Below are positions 44,536 to 53,055 of a stretch of 64,000 bases of DNA, piece by piece. Made by a program: the position numbers and the translations under genes. This DNA is from Nocardioides sp. Soil797 (GTDB lineage: Bacteria > Actinomycetota > Actinomycetes > Propionibacteriales > Nocardioidaceae). The stretch is from contig LMSR01000014.1 in the NCBI GenBank assembly GCA_001429555.1, forward strand, positions 366,766 to 430,765, given 5' to 3'. Position 1 is the first letter of the stretch. Each line of letters begins with the position of its first letter. Below the pieces are notes generated by a model. It was not told where the DNA came from. It searched no databases and saw nothing but the letters and a program-made list of their open reading frames with translations.

Positions 44536-44574
44536 AGAAATGACGCCCGGATCCGACGCCACCTGCGCGTGGTG

Positions 44575-46362
44575 TCAGCGCTCGTAGAGAGCGGCGACGT
44601 CTGCCCGGTGCTCACGCATGACCACGTTGCGCTTGAGCTTCAGTGAGGGGGTCAGCTGGCCGTCCTCCTCGGTCCAGTCGATCGGCAACACGTGGAACTT
44701 GCGGATCGACTCGGCCTTCGAGACCGCCTTGTTGGCCTCGTCGACGGCGCCCTGTACGGCGGCCACCAGGTCGGGGTCGTCGACGTTGTCGCTGATCGAC
44801 CCGGACTTGCTGTTCTCCTGCGCCCAGTGCGGGAAGTACTCCGGGTCGATGGTGACCAGGGCCGCGATGAACGGTTGGCCGTCGCCGACCACGATGCACT
44901 GGCTGATCAGCGGGTGGGCGCGCAGGCGGTCCTCGAGCACCGCTGGGGCCACGTTCTTGCCGCCGGCGGTCACCAGGATCTCCTTCTTGCGACCGGTGAT
45001 CTTCACGAAGCCCTCGTCGTCGAGCTCGCCGACGTCGCCGGTGTGGAACCAGCCGTCGGTCAACGCCTCGGCGGTGGCCTTCTCGTTGTTCCAGTATCCG
45101 GCGAAGACCTGTCCACCGCTGAAGAGCAGCTCACCGTCGTCCGCGATGCGGGCGGTGGTGCCGGCCAGAGGCCGGCCGACGGTGCCGATCTTCTGCGCGT
45201 CGGGAAGGTTCACGGTCAATGCGGCGGTGGTCTCGGTCAGGCCGTAGCCCTCGAGGATGCTCAGGCCGATGCCCCGGTAGAAGTGGCCCAGCCGGTCGCC
45301 GAGCGGCGCCCCGCCGGAGACGGCGTACAGACACTTGCCGCCGAGCGTGTTGCGCAACTTGACGTAGACCAGCCTGTCGAAGAGCGCGTGCTGGGCCTTG
45401 ACGTGCAGGGGGATGCGGCCGTTGTCCAAGGCCCGGCTCCACGCGATCGCGATGTCGGCGGCGCGCTGGAAGATCTTGCCCTTGCCGTCGGCGGCGGCCT
45501 TCTGCGAGGCGGTGTTGAAGACCTTCTCGAAGACACGGGGCACGGCCAGGATGAAGGTCGGCCTGAACTCGCCGAGGTCGTCGACGAGGTTCTTGATGTC
45601 GGCCGAGTGGCCCAGGCGGATGCGAGCCTTGACGCAGCCGACCTGGATGATCCTGGCGAAGACGTGGGCCAGCGGCAGGAAGAGCAGCGTGGAGCCCTCC
45701 TCGTCCTGGAACAGCTCGTCGAGCTCGTGCACGGCGACGCCCAGCTCGAACATGAAGTTGCCGTGGGTGAGCATGCAGCCCTTGGGGCGTCCAGTCGTGC
45801 CGGAGGTGTAGATCAGGGTGGCCAGGTCGAGGGGAGTGGTCGCCGAACGGCGCTTCTCCAGAGTCTCGTCATCGATGTCGGCGCCGAGCTTGGTCAGCAC
45901 CTCGACGGCGTTGTCGTCGATGGTCCAGACGTGGTTCAGGTCGGGCAGGTTGCCGCGCAGCCCGGTGATCTTGGCCAGGTGGTCGGCACCCTCGGCGACG
46001 ATCGCCTTGGTGCCGGAGTCCTCCAGGATCCAGCTGAGCTGGTCGGTCGAGGAGGTCTCATAGATCGGCACGGTCGCGGCGCCCGCGAACCAGATCGCGT
46101 AGTCGAGGACGGTCCACTCGTAGCGGGTCTTCGACAGGATCGCGACGCGGTCACCGGCCTCGATGCCCGCGGCGAGCAGGCCCTTGGCAACCGCGGTCAC
46201 CTCTTCGTGGAACTTCTCGGCGGTGACGTCGACCCATCCGTCGTCGGTGTTCTTGCTGAACACGATGGCGTCGGCGTGGTCGCGCGCGTTGGTGACGACG
46301 TCGTCGGTCAGGTTGCCAGTGGCGGGGATCTCCACGGTCATCGGCGTGGCGAACTCACGCAT
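44575..46362 (-). CDS. fadD15: Long-chain fatty-acid-CoA ligase (FadD15 type)
   Basis: 595 residues from the ATG at 46362, with GAGGAGG about 6 bases upstream on the minus strand. It activates fatty acids to CoA thioesters through an acyl adenylate. The AMP-binding core YTSGTTGRPKGCMLTHGN, the GYGLTETTA loop, and the GWFHTGDVGELDDEGFVKITGRKKEI hinge are all present. Length matches FadD15-type ligases, and the neighbours (SRPBCC and ArsA-like genes) are the same as in mycobacteria, from memory. It diverges from the SRPBCC gene by about 120 bases. Confidence 0.93.
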   Translation of the reverse strand: MREFATPMTVEIPATGNLTDDVVTNARDHADAIVFSKNTDDGWVDVTAEKFHEEVTAVAKGLLAAGIEAGDRVAILSKTRYEWTVLDYAIWFAGAATVPIYETSSTDQLSWILEDSGTKAIVAEGADHLAKITGLRGNLPDLNHVWTIDDNAVEVLTKLGADIDDETLEKRRSATTPLDLATLIYTSGTTGRPKGCMLTHGNFMFELGVAVHELDELFQDEEGSTLLFLPLAHVFARIIQVGCVKARIRLGHSADIKNLVDDLGEFRPTFILAVPRVFEKVFNTASQKAAADGKGKIFQRAADIAIAWSRALDNGRIPLHVKAQHALFDRLVYVKLRNTLGGKCLYAVSGGAPLGDRLGHFYRGIGLSILEGYGLTETTAALTVNLPDAQKIGTVGRPLAGTTARIADDGELLFSGGQVFAGYWNNEKATAEALTDGWFHTGDVGELDDEGFVKITGRKKEILVTAGGKNVAPAVLEDRLRAHPLISQCIVVGDGQPFIAALVTIDPEYFPHWAQENSKSGSISDNVDDPDLVAAVQGAVDEANKAVSKAESIRKFHVLPIDWTEEDGQLTPSLKLKRNVVMREHRADVAALYER

Positions 46363-46481
46363 GCCGGCCTCCTCGTAGAACAGTTCGAATCGATGTACGT
46401 CGCACGTTACCGGCCGCTCACGTACTCGCGGTATCCGGTACGCTCGCTGCACTCACCGCCGAACTGATCCAGGGGCAACTC

Positions 46482-46919
46482 ATGGCCGAGCAGACCACCT
46501 CTTCCATCGTCATCGACGCCCCTGCAGCGTCGGTGATGGAGGTGATCGCTGACTTTCCCTCCTACCCCGTCTGGGCCAAGGGTGTGAAGACCGCTGACGT
46601 CCTCGGCACCTTCCCCGACGGCAGCGCCACCGAGGTCTACTTCGAGCTCGACGTGTCGCCGATCAAGGACGAGTACACGCTCGCCTACCAGTGGGACGGC
46701 GACCGCGAGGTCACCTGGACCCTCACCCAGGGCAAGATGCTGCGCGCCCTCGACGGCGCCTACACCCTGCGTGAGGTCGCCGGCAGCTCCACCGAGGTGA
46801 CCTATCGCCTCGCCCTCGACGTGTCGATCCCGCTGATCGGCATGCTCAAGCGCAAGGGCGAGAAGATCCTCATCGACACCGCACTCAAGGGCCTGAAGAA
46901 GCGCGTCGAGTCCCTGTGA
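46482..46919 (+). CDS. SRPBCC-family (START-like) protein
   Basis: 145 residues. Helix-grip fold typical of polyketide cyclase/Bet v1-type proteins: AEQTTSSIVIDAPAASVMEV at the start, a beta-rich middle and a C-terminal amphipathic helix (LKRKGEKILIDTALKGLKKR). Such proteins bind hydrophobic ligands. In mycobacteria a similar gene sits between FadD15 and an ArsA-like ATPase (from memory). It precedes the ArsA gene by 32 bases, so co-transcription is likely. Confidence 0.88.
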   Translation: MAEQTTSSIVIDAPAASVMEVIADFPSYPVWAKGVKTADVLGTFPDGSATEVYFELDVSPIKDEYTLAYQWDGDREVTWTLTQGKMLRALDGAYTLREVAGSSTEVTYRLALDVSIPLIGMLKRKGEKILIDTALKGLKKRVESL

Positions 46920-46951
46920 CGGTGCCCGTGTCTGTGATCGTCGTCTGAGTC

Positions 46952-48121
46952 GTGCGCATCCTCCTCTTCACCGGCAAGGGTGGCGTCGGCAAGTCGACCA
47001 TCGCCGCCGGTACGTCGGCACTCGCTGCCGCGCGCGGCCTGCGGACCCTGGTGCTCTCCACGGATGCCGCTCACTCGTTGGCCGACGCCTTCGGCACACC
47101 GGTCGGCGCCGAGCCGACCGAGGTGGCCGAGAACCTGTTCGTGCAACAGGTCGACGCGCAGCGCCGCTTCGAGCAGTCGTGGGCCGACATCCAGCGATAT
47201 CTGCTGCAGGTGCTCGACGTGGTCGGCGTCGACCCGGTGGCCGCCGAGGAGCTGACCGTCATCCCCGGAGCCGAAGAGGTGCTAGCGCTGCTCGAGCTGC
47301 GTCTGCACGCGCTCTCGGGCACGTGGGACGTGATCGTCGTCGACTGCGCCCCGACCGCCGAGACCCTGCGCCTGCTGGCCCTTCCCGAGGCGCTCGGGTG
47401 GTACATGCAGCGGGTGCTTCCCGTCGAACGCCGCGTCGTCAAGGCCCTCAAGCCGGTGCTGACCCGCGCTGCCGGCGTACCGATGCCCGGGGACTCCGTC
47501 TTCGACGCGGTCGAACGGCTGCATGCCGAGCTCGACGAGGTGCGCGACCTGCTCTCCGGGCCCGACTCCAGCGTTCGGCTGGTGATGACGCCCGAGACCG
47601 TCGTGCTCGCCGAGGCCAGACGCTCCTTCACGACGTTGTCGCTCTTCGGCTACCGGGTCGACGGTGTGGTCGCCAACCGGGTCTTCCCGTCGGCCGACGG
47701 TGATGAGTGGCGCGCCGGTTGGGTCGAGGCCCAGTCACGGGTGATGGCCGAGGTGGGGGAGTCCTTCCCCGGGCTGCCGCTGTGGAAGTCGGTCTACCGC
47801 ACCGGGGAACCGGTCGGGGTCGAGGCGCTGCGTGGCCTCGCCGACGAGGTGTACGCCGACTCCGACCCGCTCGCCGCGCCAACGGGTGAGGGGCCGTTGA
47901 AGGTGACCCGAACCGCCAGTGGCGCCACCCTGGAGCTGCAGCTGCCGAACGTCCGCAAGGGTGAGGTCGATCTCGCCCGGCATGGCGATGAGCTCGTGGT
48001 GACCGTCGGGTCGTATCGTCGACTTCTCTCGTTGCCAGCAGGGCTCGCCCGCCACAAGGTCAAGGGCGCCCGCGTCGACGGGGGCGCACTGCAGGTCAAG
48101 TTCGAGGAGAAGGCACCGTGA
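46952..48121 (+). CDS. ArsA-family (Get3-like) ATPase
   Basis: 389 residues from the GTG at 46952. P-loop GKGGVGKST (8-16), switch DAAHS and the family DCAPTAETLRLLALPEAL segment show an ArsA/Get3-type ATPase; a C-terminal 75-residue HSP20-like domain (SGATLELQLPNVRKGEVDLARHGDEL) is usual in actinobacteria. It has a single ATPase half rather than two, and no arsenic-binding operon is nearby, so it is not an arsenite pump. Membrane-protein targeting or lipid-linked roles are possible. It overlaps the next gene by four bases. Confidence 0.88.
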   Translation: MRILLFTGKGGVGKSTIAAGTSALAAARGLRTLVLSTDAAHSLADAFGTPVGAEPTEVAENLFVQQVDAQRRFEQSWADIQRYLLQVLDVVGVDPVAAEELTVIPGAEEVLALLELRLHALSGTWDVIVVDCAPTAETLRLLALPEALGWYMQRVLPVERRVVKALKPVLTRAAGVPMPGDSVFDAVERLHAELDEVRDLLSGPDSSVRLVMTPETVVLAEARRSFTTLSLFGYRVDGVVANRVFPSADGDEWRAGWVEAQSRVMAEVGESFPGLPLWKSVYRTGEPVGVEALRGLADEVYADSDPLAAPTGEGPLKVTRTASGATLELQLPNVRKGEVDLARHGDELVVTVGSYRRLLSLPAGLARHKVKGARVDGGALQVKFEEKAP

Positions 48122-48546
48122 CCGACGGAGACGACACCAGGCCCGGCAGCGCGCCCGGGCCCGACGACGTGGGCTCGGTCGCCGAAGAGGCCGCCAAGCT
48201 CCTCGGCGCCTTCTCGGGGTGGGCCAGGAGCCAGGGCTCCGACCTGGGCAGTGACCTGGGCAAGGGGATCGGTGACCTCGCCGCCGGCGCCCAACGCGCC
48301 GCGGAGGACATGAACGAGCACTTCGCCACCGGCTCGCCGGAGTGCAGCGTGTGCCCGGTCTGTCGCACCATGCACGTGGTCCGCGAGCTGAGTCCGGAGG
48401 TCAAGCACCACCTGGCCACCGCCGGTGCCTCGCTGATGCAGGCCGCCGCTGCCCTGATGGCCACCGCCGTGCCCGACGAGAAGAAGCCGGGCGCTGACGA
48501 CCTGGAGCACATCGATCTCGACAACGACTGGCCGGAGGAACCATGA
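48118..48546 (+). CDS. DUF5304-type protein with cysteine cluster
   Basis: 142 residues. The middle contains CSVCPVCRTMHVVRELSPEV, a likely metal-binding turn; the N-terminus is acidic and low complexity, and the C-terminus ends in acidic DNDWPEEP. DUF5304-type proteins in actinobacteria lie beside the ArsA-like and ROK genes. It overlaps both neighbours by four bases (GTGA and ATGA). The function is unknown. Confidence 0.8.
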   Translation: MTDGDDTRPGSAPGPDDVGSVAEEAAKLLGAFSGWARSQGSDLGSDLGKGIGDLAAGAQRAAEDMNEHFATGSPECSVCPVCRTMHVVRELSPEVKHHLATAGASLMQAAAALMATAVPDEKKPGADDLEHIDLDNDWPEEP

Positions 48547-49484
48547 GCCTGACCATTGGCGTGGACGTGGGTGGCACCAAGATCGCTGGCGGTCTGGTCG
48601 ACGCCGATGGCACCGTGCTCGAGGAGACCAAGGTCGAGTCGCCCGCGGAGGACGCCTCCGCCATCGTCGACTCGATCACTCGCATGGTCGAGGACCTACG
48701 TGGTGACCACGAGATCGAGGGCATCGGCATCTCCGCTGCCGGATTCATCGACGCGGCCCGGTCGACGGTGCTCTTCGCACCCAACCTGGCCTGGCGCGAC
48801 GAAGACCTCAAGCAGCGCCTCGAGTCATCCTGCGGCACCCCCGTGGTGGTCGAGAACGACGGCAACTCGGCTGCCTGGGGCGAATTCACCCACGGCGCAG
48901 CCGTGGACGCCGACGACCTGCTCATGGTCGCGGTCGGCACCGGTGTCGGCGGCGGCATCGTCGTCGACGGCCAGCTCTATCGCGGCGGCTTCGGCATCGC
49001 CGGCGAGATCGGGCACATCCGTGTCGAGCGCCAGGGCCGCCAGTGTGGTTGCGGGCAACTCGGCTGTCTCGAGCAGTACGGCTCCGGCACCGCCCTCGAG
49101 GAACATGCCCGTCTGGCGGCTGCGGCCGACCCGAGCGCGGCAGCGGCCCTGATCGACGCGGCCGGCGGTGACGCTGCGGCCATCGAGGGGCCGATGATCA
49201 CCGAGGCCGCCCAGGCCGGGGACCCCTTCTCGATCGGGCGGTTGGCCGAGCTGGGTGCGTGGCTCGGTGAGGGCTGTGCCCAGATCTCCGCAATCGTCGA
49301 CCCCGGTGTGATCGTGCTGGGCGGAGGCGTCGGCGCCGCCGGCGACCTGCTGCTCGAGCCGATGCGTGAGACGTACGTCGCGAACCTCACCGGCAGCGGC
49401 CACCGCCCCCTGGCAGAGCTGCGCCTCGCCACCCTGGGCAACACTGCCGGCCTGATCGGCGCGGCCGACCTCGCCCGTCGCTGA
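48543..49484 (+). CDS. ROK-family glucokinase
   Basis: 313 residues. Actin-like ATPase fold with GVDVGGTKIAGGLVDADG at the N-terminus, catalytic D in ENDGNSAAWGE, and the zinc-binding GHIRVERQGRQCGCGQLGCLEQY motif of ROK kinases. It phosphorylates glucose with ATP. It overlaps the DUF5304 gene by ATGA, so it is the last gene of an unusual four-gene unit. Confidence 0.92.
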   Translation: MSLTIGVDVGGTKIAGGLVDADGTVLEETKVESPAEDASAIVDSITRMVEDLRGDHEIEGIGISAAGFIDAARSTVLFAPNLAWRDEDLKQRLESSCGTPVVVENDGNSAAWGEFTHGAAVDADDLLMVAVGTGVGGGIVVDGQLYRGGFGIAGEIGHIRVERQGRQCGCGQLGCLEQYGSGTALEEHARLAAAADPSAAAALIDAAGGDAAAIEGPMITEAAQAGDPFSIGRLAELGAWLGEGCAQISAIVDPGVIVLGGGVGAAGDLLLEPMRETYVANLTGSGHRPLAELRLATLGNTAGLIGAADLARR

Positions 49485-49487
49485 GCT

Positions 49488-49506
49488 CCGGGCTGGCTGA
49501 GCCCGG
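49488..49506 (+). terminator. Hairpin after the first ROK kinase
   Basis: CCGGGCT (49488-49494), a five-base loop and AGCCCGG (49500-49506) directly follow the stop codon. No T-tract is present beyond TCAGTGGTTTC. Confidence 0.45.
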
Positions 49507-49523
49507 TCAGTGGTTTCGACGGT

Positions 49524-49552
49524 ACATCCCAGTCACCGGGTGACCGGGATGT
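49524..49552. repeat. Inverted repeat between the two ROK genes
   Basis: ACATCCCAGTCACC and GGTGACCGGGATGT are near-perfect 14-base arms (one mismatch) around a single G. It is 70 bases before the second kinase start and could be an operator, or a second terminator for the first kinase. Confidence 0.5.
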
Positions 49553-49622
49553 GCCACGGTTCGCGGTGGAAGCAGCCACTGCCTGCGCGATCGGCACCGC
49601 CCGGGCTGCGAAGATGGCGGCC

Positions 49623-50588
49623 ATGAGTGAGGACGTGTACGTCGGGATCGACGTCGGTGGCACCAAGGTGCTGGCCGGTGTGGTCGACAACCGCGGACGC
49701 ATCCTGCGCACCGCACAGAGCGCCACCCCGGGGCGACGTGTCGACGTGTCGCTCGTCGAGGACGCACTGACCGAGGCCCTCCACGAGGTCGTGGGGGACT
49801 CCGTCGTCCGCGGGGTGGGCCTGGTCGCGGCTGGGTTCGTCGACGCGACCGGTGAGCGGGTGATGTTCGCGCCCCACCTGCCCTGGGTGGACGCACCGGT
49901 CCGGCTGCGGCTGGAGGATCGCTGGCGGGTGCCGGTGACGTTGGAGAACGACGCGACCGCGGCCGCGCACGCTGAGGCGACGTACGGCGCAGCGTCAGGC
50001 GTCGAAGATGCCGTGGTGGTGACCATGGGCACCGGGATCGGTGGCGGGCTCATCTTCGGCCGGCAGGTGCGTCGCGGAACCAACGGGATGGCCGGCGAGT
50101 TCGGCCACATGCAGGTCGTCCCGGGCGGCGTCCCGTGCGAGTGTGGCGGCCACGGCTGCTGGGAGCAGTACTCGAGCGGCAACGCGCTGGTGCGCTTCGC
50201 CCGCGAGCAGTTGGGCACCCGGCCGTCGATCCTGGAGGAGCTGTGTGACGGCAACCCCGCCGCGCTTACCGGGCCGATGGTCACCCGGGCTGCCGAGGAG
50301 GGCGACCTGCTGGCTCACGAGGCGTTCGGCCTCATCGGCGACTGGCTCGGCATCGGTCTGGCCAACCTGGTGGCGGCCTTCGATCCCGGCATCCTGGTCG
50401 TCGGCGGCGGGGTCTCGGCGGCCGGCGACCGCTTGCTGGAGCCGGCCCGCACGGCGCTGCTGAGCTCGCTGGTGGGTGCCGGGCACCGCCGGGTGCCGCC
50501 GCTGGTCGCCGCAAGGTTCGGGCCACGGGCCGGCCTGGTCGGCGCCGCAGACCTGGCCCGTCAGCGGGTGGCGAGACTGGCGATCTAG
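49623..50588 (+). CDS. Second ROK-family kinase
   Basis: 321 residues from the ATG at 49623 (an ATG at 49614 is also in frame). GIDVGGTKVLAGVVDNRG, ENDATAAAHAEATYG and the zinc motif GHMQVVPGGVPCECGGHGCWEQ show a functional ROK kinase, clearly paralogous to the previous gene but diverged, so it may prefer another hexose or be the main glucokinase. The 138-base gap between the two holds hairpins, so they are likely separate transcripts. Confidence 0.92.
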   Translation: MSEDVYVGIDVGGTKVLAGVVDNRGRILRTAQSATPGRRVDVSLVEDALTEALHEVVGDSVVRGVGLVAAGFVDATGERVMFAPHLPWVDAPVRLRLEDRWRVPVTLENDATAAAHAEATYGAASGVEDAVVVTMGTGIGGGLIFGRQVRRGTNGMAGEFGHMQVVPGGVPCECGGHGCWEQYSSGNALVRFAREQLGTRPSILEELCDGNPAALTGPMVTRAAEEGDLLAHEAFGLIGDWLGIGLANLVAAFDPGILVVGGGVSAAGDRLLEPARTALLSSLVGAGHRRVPPLVAARFGPRAGLVGAADLARQRVARLAI

Positions 50589-50610
50589 GTCTCGTCTGGC
50601 TGGCACCCGG

Positions 50611-51036
50611 TCAGATTCGGGAGCCATCGTCCCAGGGGTCGCGCGGCTCGGCGTTCATGGTGCGGATCAGATAGATGAACCCGCCCGCGAACCAGGCCAC
50701 CAGGAGCACTGCGAGGATGCCCCGGAACGGGTGCCCCAGAACGAGGGCGACGAGCGCGATGATCGGGGCGCCGAAGACGCCCAGCCAGCCGAGCATGCGG
50801 GGCGGCTCGGCCAACGGGATCGGCTCCGGGGGCGGCGGGACGAAACGTCCCTCGTCCTCCCAGGTGGATCGCAGCTCCACCGGGACCTCGGGCTCGGGCT
50901 CCGGGATGACGTAGAGCTCCGGCTGGGGGTCGAGCGCCGGCTCGTCGCCGGTGCCGGCGGCCGCCTCTTCGACCGATGCCGTCTCTCCGTAGTTGTCGAC
51001 GATCTCCTTCCAGAGAGCGTCCTCGTCCCGTGTCAC
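50611..51036 (-). CDS. Hypothetical membrane protein
   Basis: 141 residues. An acidic, proline-rich N-terminal half with repeated PEPEP is followed by two membrane helices (LGWLGVFGAPIIALVALVLG and GILAVLLVAWFAGGFIYLI) near the C-terminus. The family is not recognised, but this style is common in actinobacteria. It converges on the second ROK gene (22 bases away). Confidence 0.7.
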   Translation of the reverse strand: MTRDEDALWKEIVDNYGETASVEEAAAGTGDEPALDPQPELYVIPEPEPEVPVELRSTWEDEGRFVPPPPEPIPLAEPPRMLGWLGVFGAPIIALVALVLGHPFRGILAVLLVAWFAGGFIYLIRTMNAEPRDPWDDGSRI

Positions 51037-51162
51037 GCCAACCAGCCTACGAGCCAGGGCCCAGCGGTGCGACTCACGCCGGTGGTCGAGCGGGCCGATG
51101 AGTGTGGGCGGCCGCCGTGACCACGACTTCGTCGTACGTCGGAGGGCTCAGCCTAGTAACGC

Positions 51163-51975
51163 TCAGGCCGAGCCGGGGCGCAACGGGTGGGTGAGACCGT
51201 GGATGAACTCGAGGGACTCCTCGAAGATGGTCGCGGCATCGTTGTCGAGTGTCGCCACGTGGTAGCTGTTCGACAGGATTCGTTCCTCGAAGGAGCGCGA
51301 GGACACGCCGGCCTGGATGATCCTGGCCGACGACGGGTCGACGACGTGGTCCTCCGCGGAGCGGAAGAACCGGATCGGTGCGGTCACCTTCGGCAGGTCG
51401 GCACGCAGCGGCTTCCACGCACGCACCATCGAGTGCAGTGCGTTCAACGGGGTGCGGTCATAGCCGAGCTCGTCCGCGCCGGGCTTCTTGATGTCGTTGC
51501 CGATGCCGGGCATCGACTTCACCAGCCGGCGCATCAGCGGCACGGCCAGCAGCTGCTTGTTGTCGGAGGCCACCGCGGCATTGACCAGCAGGATTCCGGT
51601 GACGTCCGCCGGTCGGTCGGCGGCGAGCTGGAGCACCAGGGCACCGCCCATCGAGAGCCCGCCCACGATGACCTTGTCGTTCTCGGCGACCAGCTTGTCG
51701 AAGGCCTTCGACACCTCGGCGTACCAGTCGTCCCAGGTGGTCTGGTTCATCTCCTGCCACCGGGTCGCGTGTCCGGGGAGGCGCGGAACCTCGACGGCGT
51801 ACCCGTTGACGGCGAGGAACTCGCCCCACGGCCGCATCGAGGCTGGGGAGCCGGTGAAGCCGTGGCTCAGCAGCACGCCGACACGCTGGTTGGGGTTGCC
51901 GGTGGCCTCCGGACGAGCGGGGACGGAGAGCGGCCTGAGCAGGGCTTCGTTGGGCACAGGGCGATTGTGCACCAT
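51163..51975 (-). CDS. Alpha/beta hydrolase (monoglyceride lipase/carboxylesterase type)
   Basis: 270 residues. The nucleophile is S108 in GGLSMGGALVLQ, the acid is in FFRSAEDHVVDPSS and the histidine in SNSYHVATLDNDA; the oxyanion motif LSHGFTGSPASM is present. No signal peptide or anchor is visible, so it is probably cytosolic. Its substrate may be a short-chain lipid ester. It diverges from the acyltransferase gene with 265 bases between starts. Confidence 0.9.
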   Translation of the reverse strand: MVHNRPVPNEALLRPLSVPARPEATGNPNQRVGVLLSHGFTGSPASMRPWGEFLAVNGYAVEVPRLPGHATRWQEMNQTTWDDWYAEVSKAFDKLVAENDKVIVGGLSMGGALVLQLAADRPADVTGILLVNAAVASDNKQLLAVPLMRRLVKSMPGIGNDIKKPGADELGYDRTPLNALHSMVRAWKPLRADLPKVTAPIRFFRSAEDHVVDPSSARIIQAGVSSRSFEERILSNSYHVATLDNDAATIFEESLEFIHGLTHPLRPGSA

Positions 51976-52240
51976 CTTCTCGCGCGTGACCGGGTGCCCA
52001 CGGAAATGGGTTTGGGGCTAGGGTGTGTCTCTCAAGTCTCGGCCGTCGAGAGCGTCGCATCCGCTGAGTGCCTGGCAAGGCCGAGGAGGGAGGCGATGCG
52101 CCAGCATCGTCGACTGACGAGAACGTTGCCAGGTGCCAGCGGGGTGGCGCGTAGCAGGCCATGGACTTGGGAGATATGCCCTAGGGTTCACTTGGTCACT
52201 CATGCCGGGCGGCCGAGGTCGTCAGGAGGAGGACAGCCGG

Positions 52241-53008
52241 GTGTTCTACTGGTTTCTGAAGTTCATCGCTCTCGGCCCCTTGCTGCGCGTGATCTTCCGG
52301 CCCCAGGCCACGGGGCTGGACAACATTCCGGAGTCCGGGCCCGCGATCCTGGCCAGCAACCACCTGTCGTACGCCGACTGGTTGTTCATGCCGCTCACGC
52401 TCTCGCGGCGCGTCTCCTTCGTGGCGAAGGCCGAGTACTTCACCAGCCCGGGCATCAAAGGGTTCATCCAGAAGCACTTCTTCCGTGGCTCCGGTCAGAT
52501 CCCGATCGACCGCTCCGGCGCCAACGCCGCCGAGGGTGCGCTGATGTCGGCCAAGGAGGTGCTCGGTCGCGGGGAGCTCTTCGGCATCTACCCCGAGGGC
52601 ACCCGCTCCCACGACGGCAAGCTCTACCGGGGCAAGACCGGTGTTGCCCGGCTTGCGCTCGAGACCGGCGTCCCGGTCATCCCGGTGGCCGTGGTCGGCA
52701 CCGACGTGGTCGCGCCCCCCGGCAAGAAGTTCGGCAAGATCACCCGCCCGATGGTGCGCTTCGGCAAGCCGTTGGACTTCTCGCGCTACGAGGGCCTCGA
52801 GAACGACCGCTACATCCTGCGCTCGATCACCGACGAGATCATGTACGAGATCATGAACCTCTCCGGCCAGGAGTACGTCGACACCTACGCCACCCGGGCC
52901 AAGGAGGAGTCGAAGCGCCTCGAGAAGGAGGCCGCGGCGGCTGCCGCCGAGCAGAAGAAGGCGGCTGCGGCCTCGTCGGCCGTCGAGGACAAGAAGCAGG
53001 CGTCCTGA
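52241..53008 (+). CDS. plsC: 1-acyl-sn-glycerol-3-phosphate acyltransferase (PlsC family)
   Basis: 255 residues from the GTG at 52241, chosen because AGGAGGAGG lies 8 bases upstream and residues FYWFLKFIALGPLLRVIF match family starts; the longer frame to 52133 has no support. The catalytic NHLSYAD (H41, D46) and the YPEGTRS motif are clear. The C-terminal 40 residues are a charged alanine/lysine coiled stretch (EKEAAAAAAEQKK). It makes phosphatidic acid. Mycobacterial Rv2182c is the positional counterpart (from memory). Confidence 0.93.
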   Translation: MFYWFLKFIALGPLLRVIFRPQATGLDNIPESGPAILASNHLSYADWLFMPLTLSRRVSFVAKAEYFTSPGIKGFIQKHFFRGSGQIPIDRSGANAAEGALMSAKEVLGRGELFGIYPEGTRSHDGKLYRGKTGVARLALETGVPVIPVAVVGTDVVAPPGKKFGKITRPMVRFGKPLDFSRYEGLENDRYILRSITDEIMYEIMNLSGQEYVDTYATRAKEESKRLEKEAAAAAAEQKKAAAASSAVEDKKQAS

Positions 53009-53055
53009 CCCGGTCGCCTGCCTCCGTCGGCTCGACCGCTCCGCGCTGGCGTACC

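Noticed and set aside
44490..44540. DosR/DevR-like box around GTTTGGACTAGGACCGAT
   Set aside because: Only part of the consensus matches and the palindrome in the area has a different spacing; no hypoxia genes are adjacent.
49488..49520. A degenerate copy of dispersed repeat B
   Set aside because: Only short stretches (GGCTGAGC, GGTTTCGA) resemble the repeat; the match is too weak to count as a copy.
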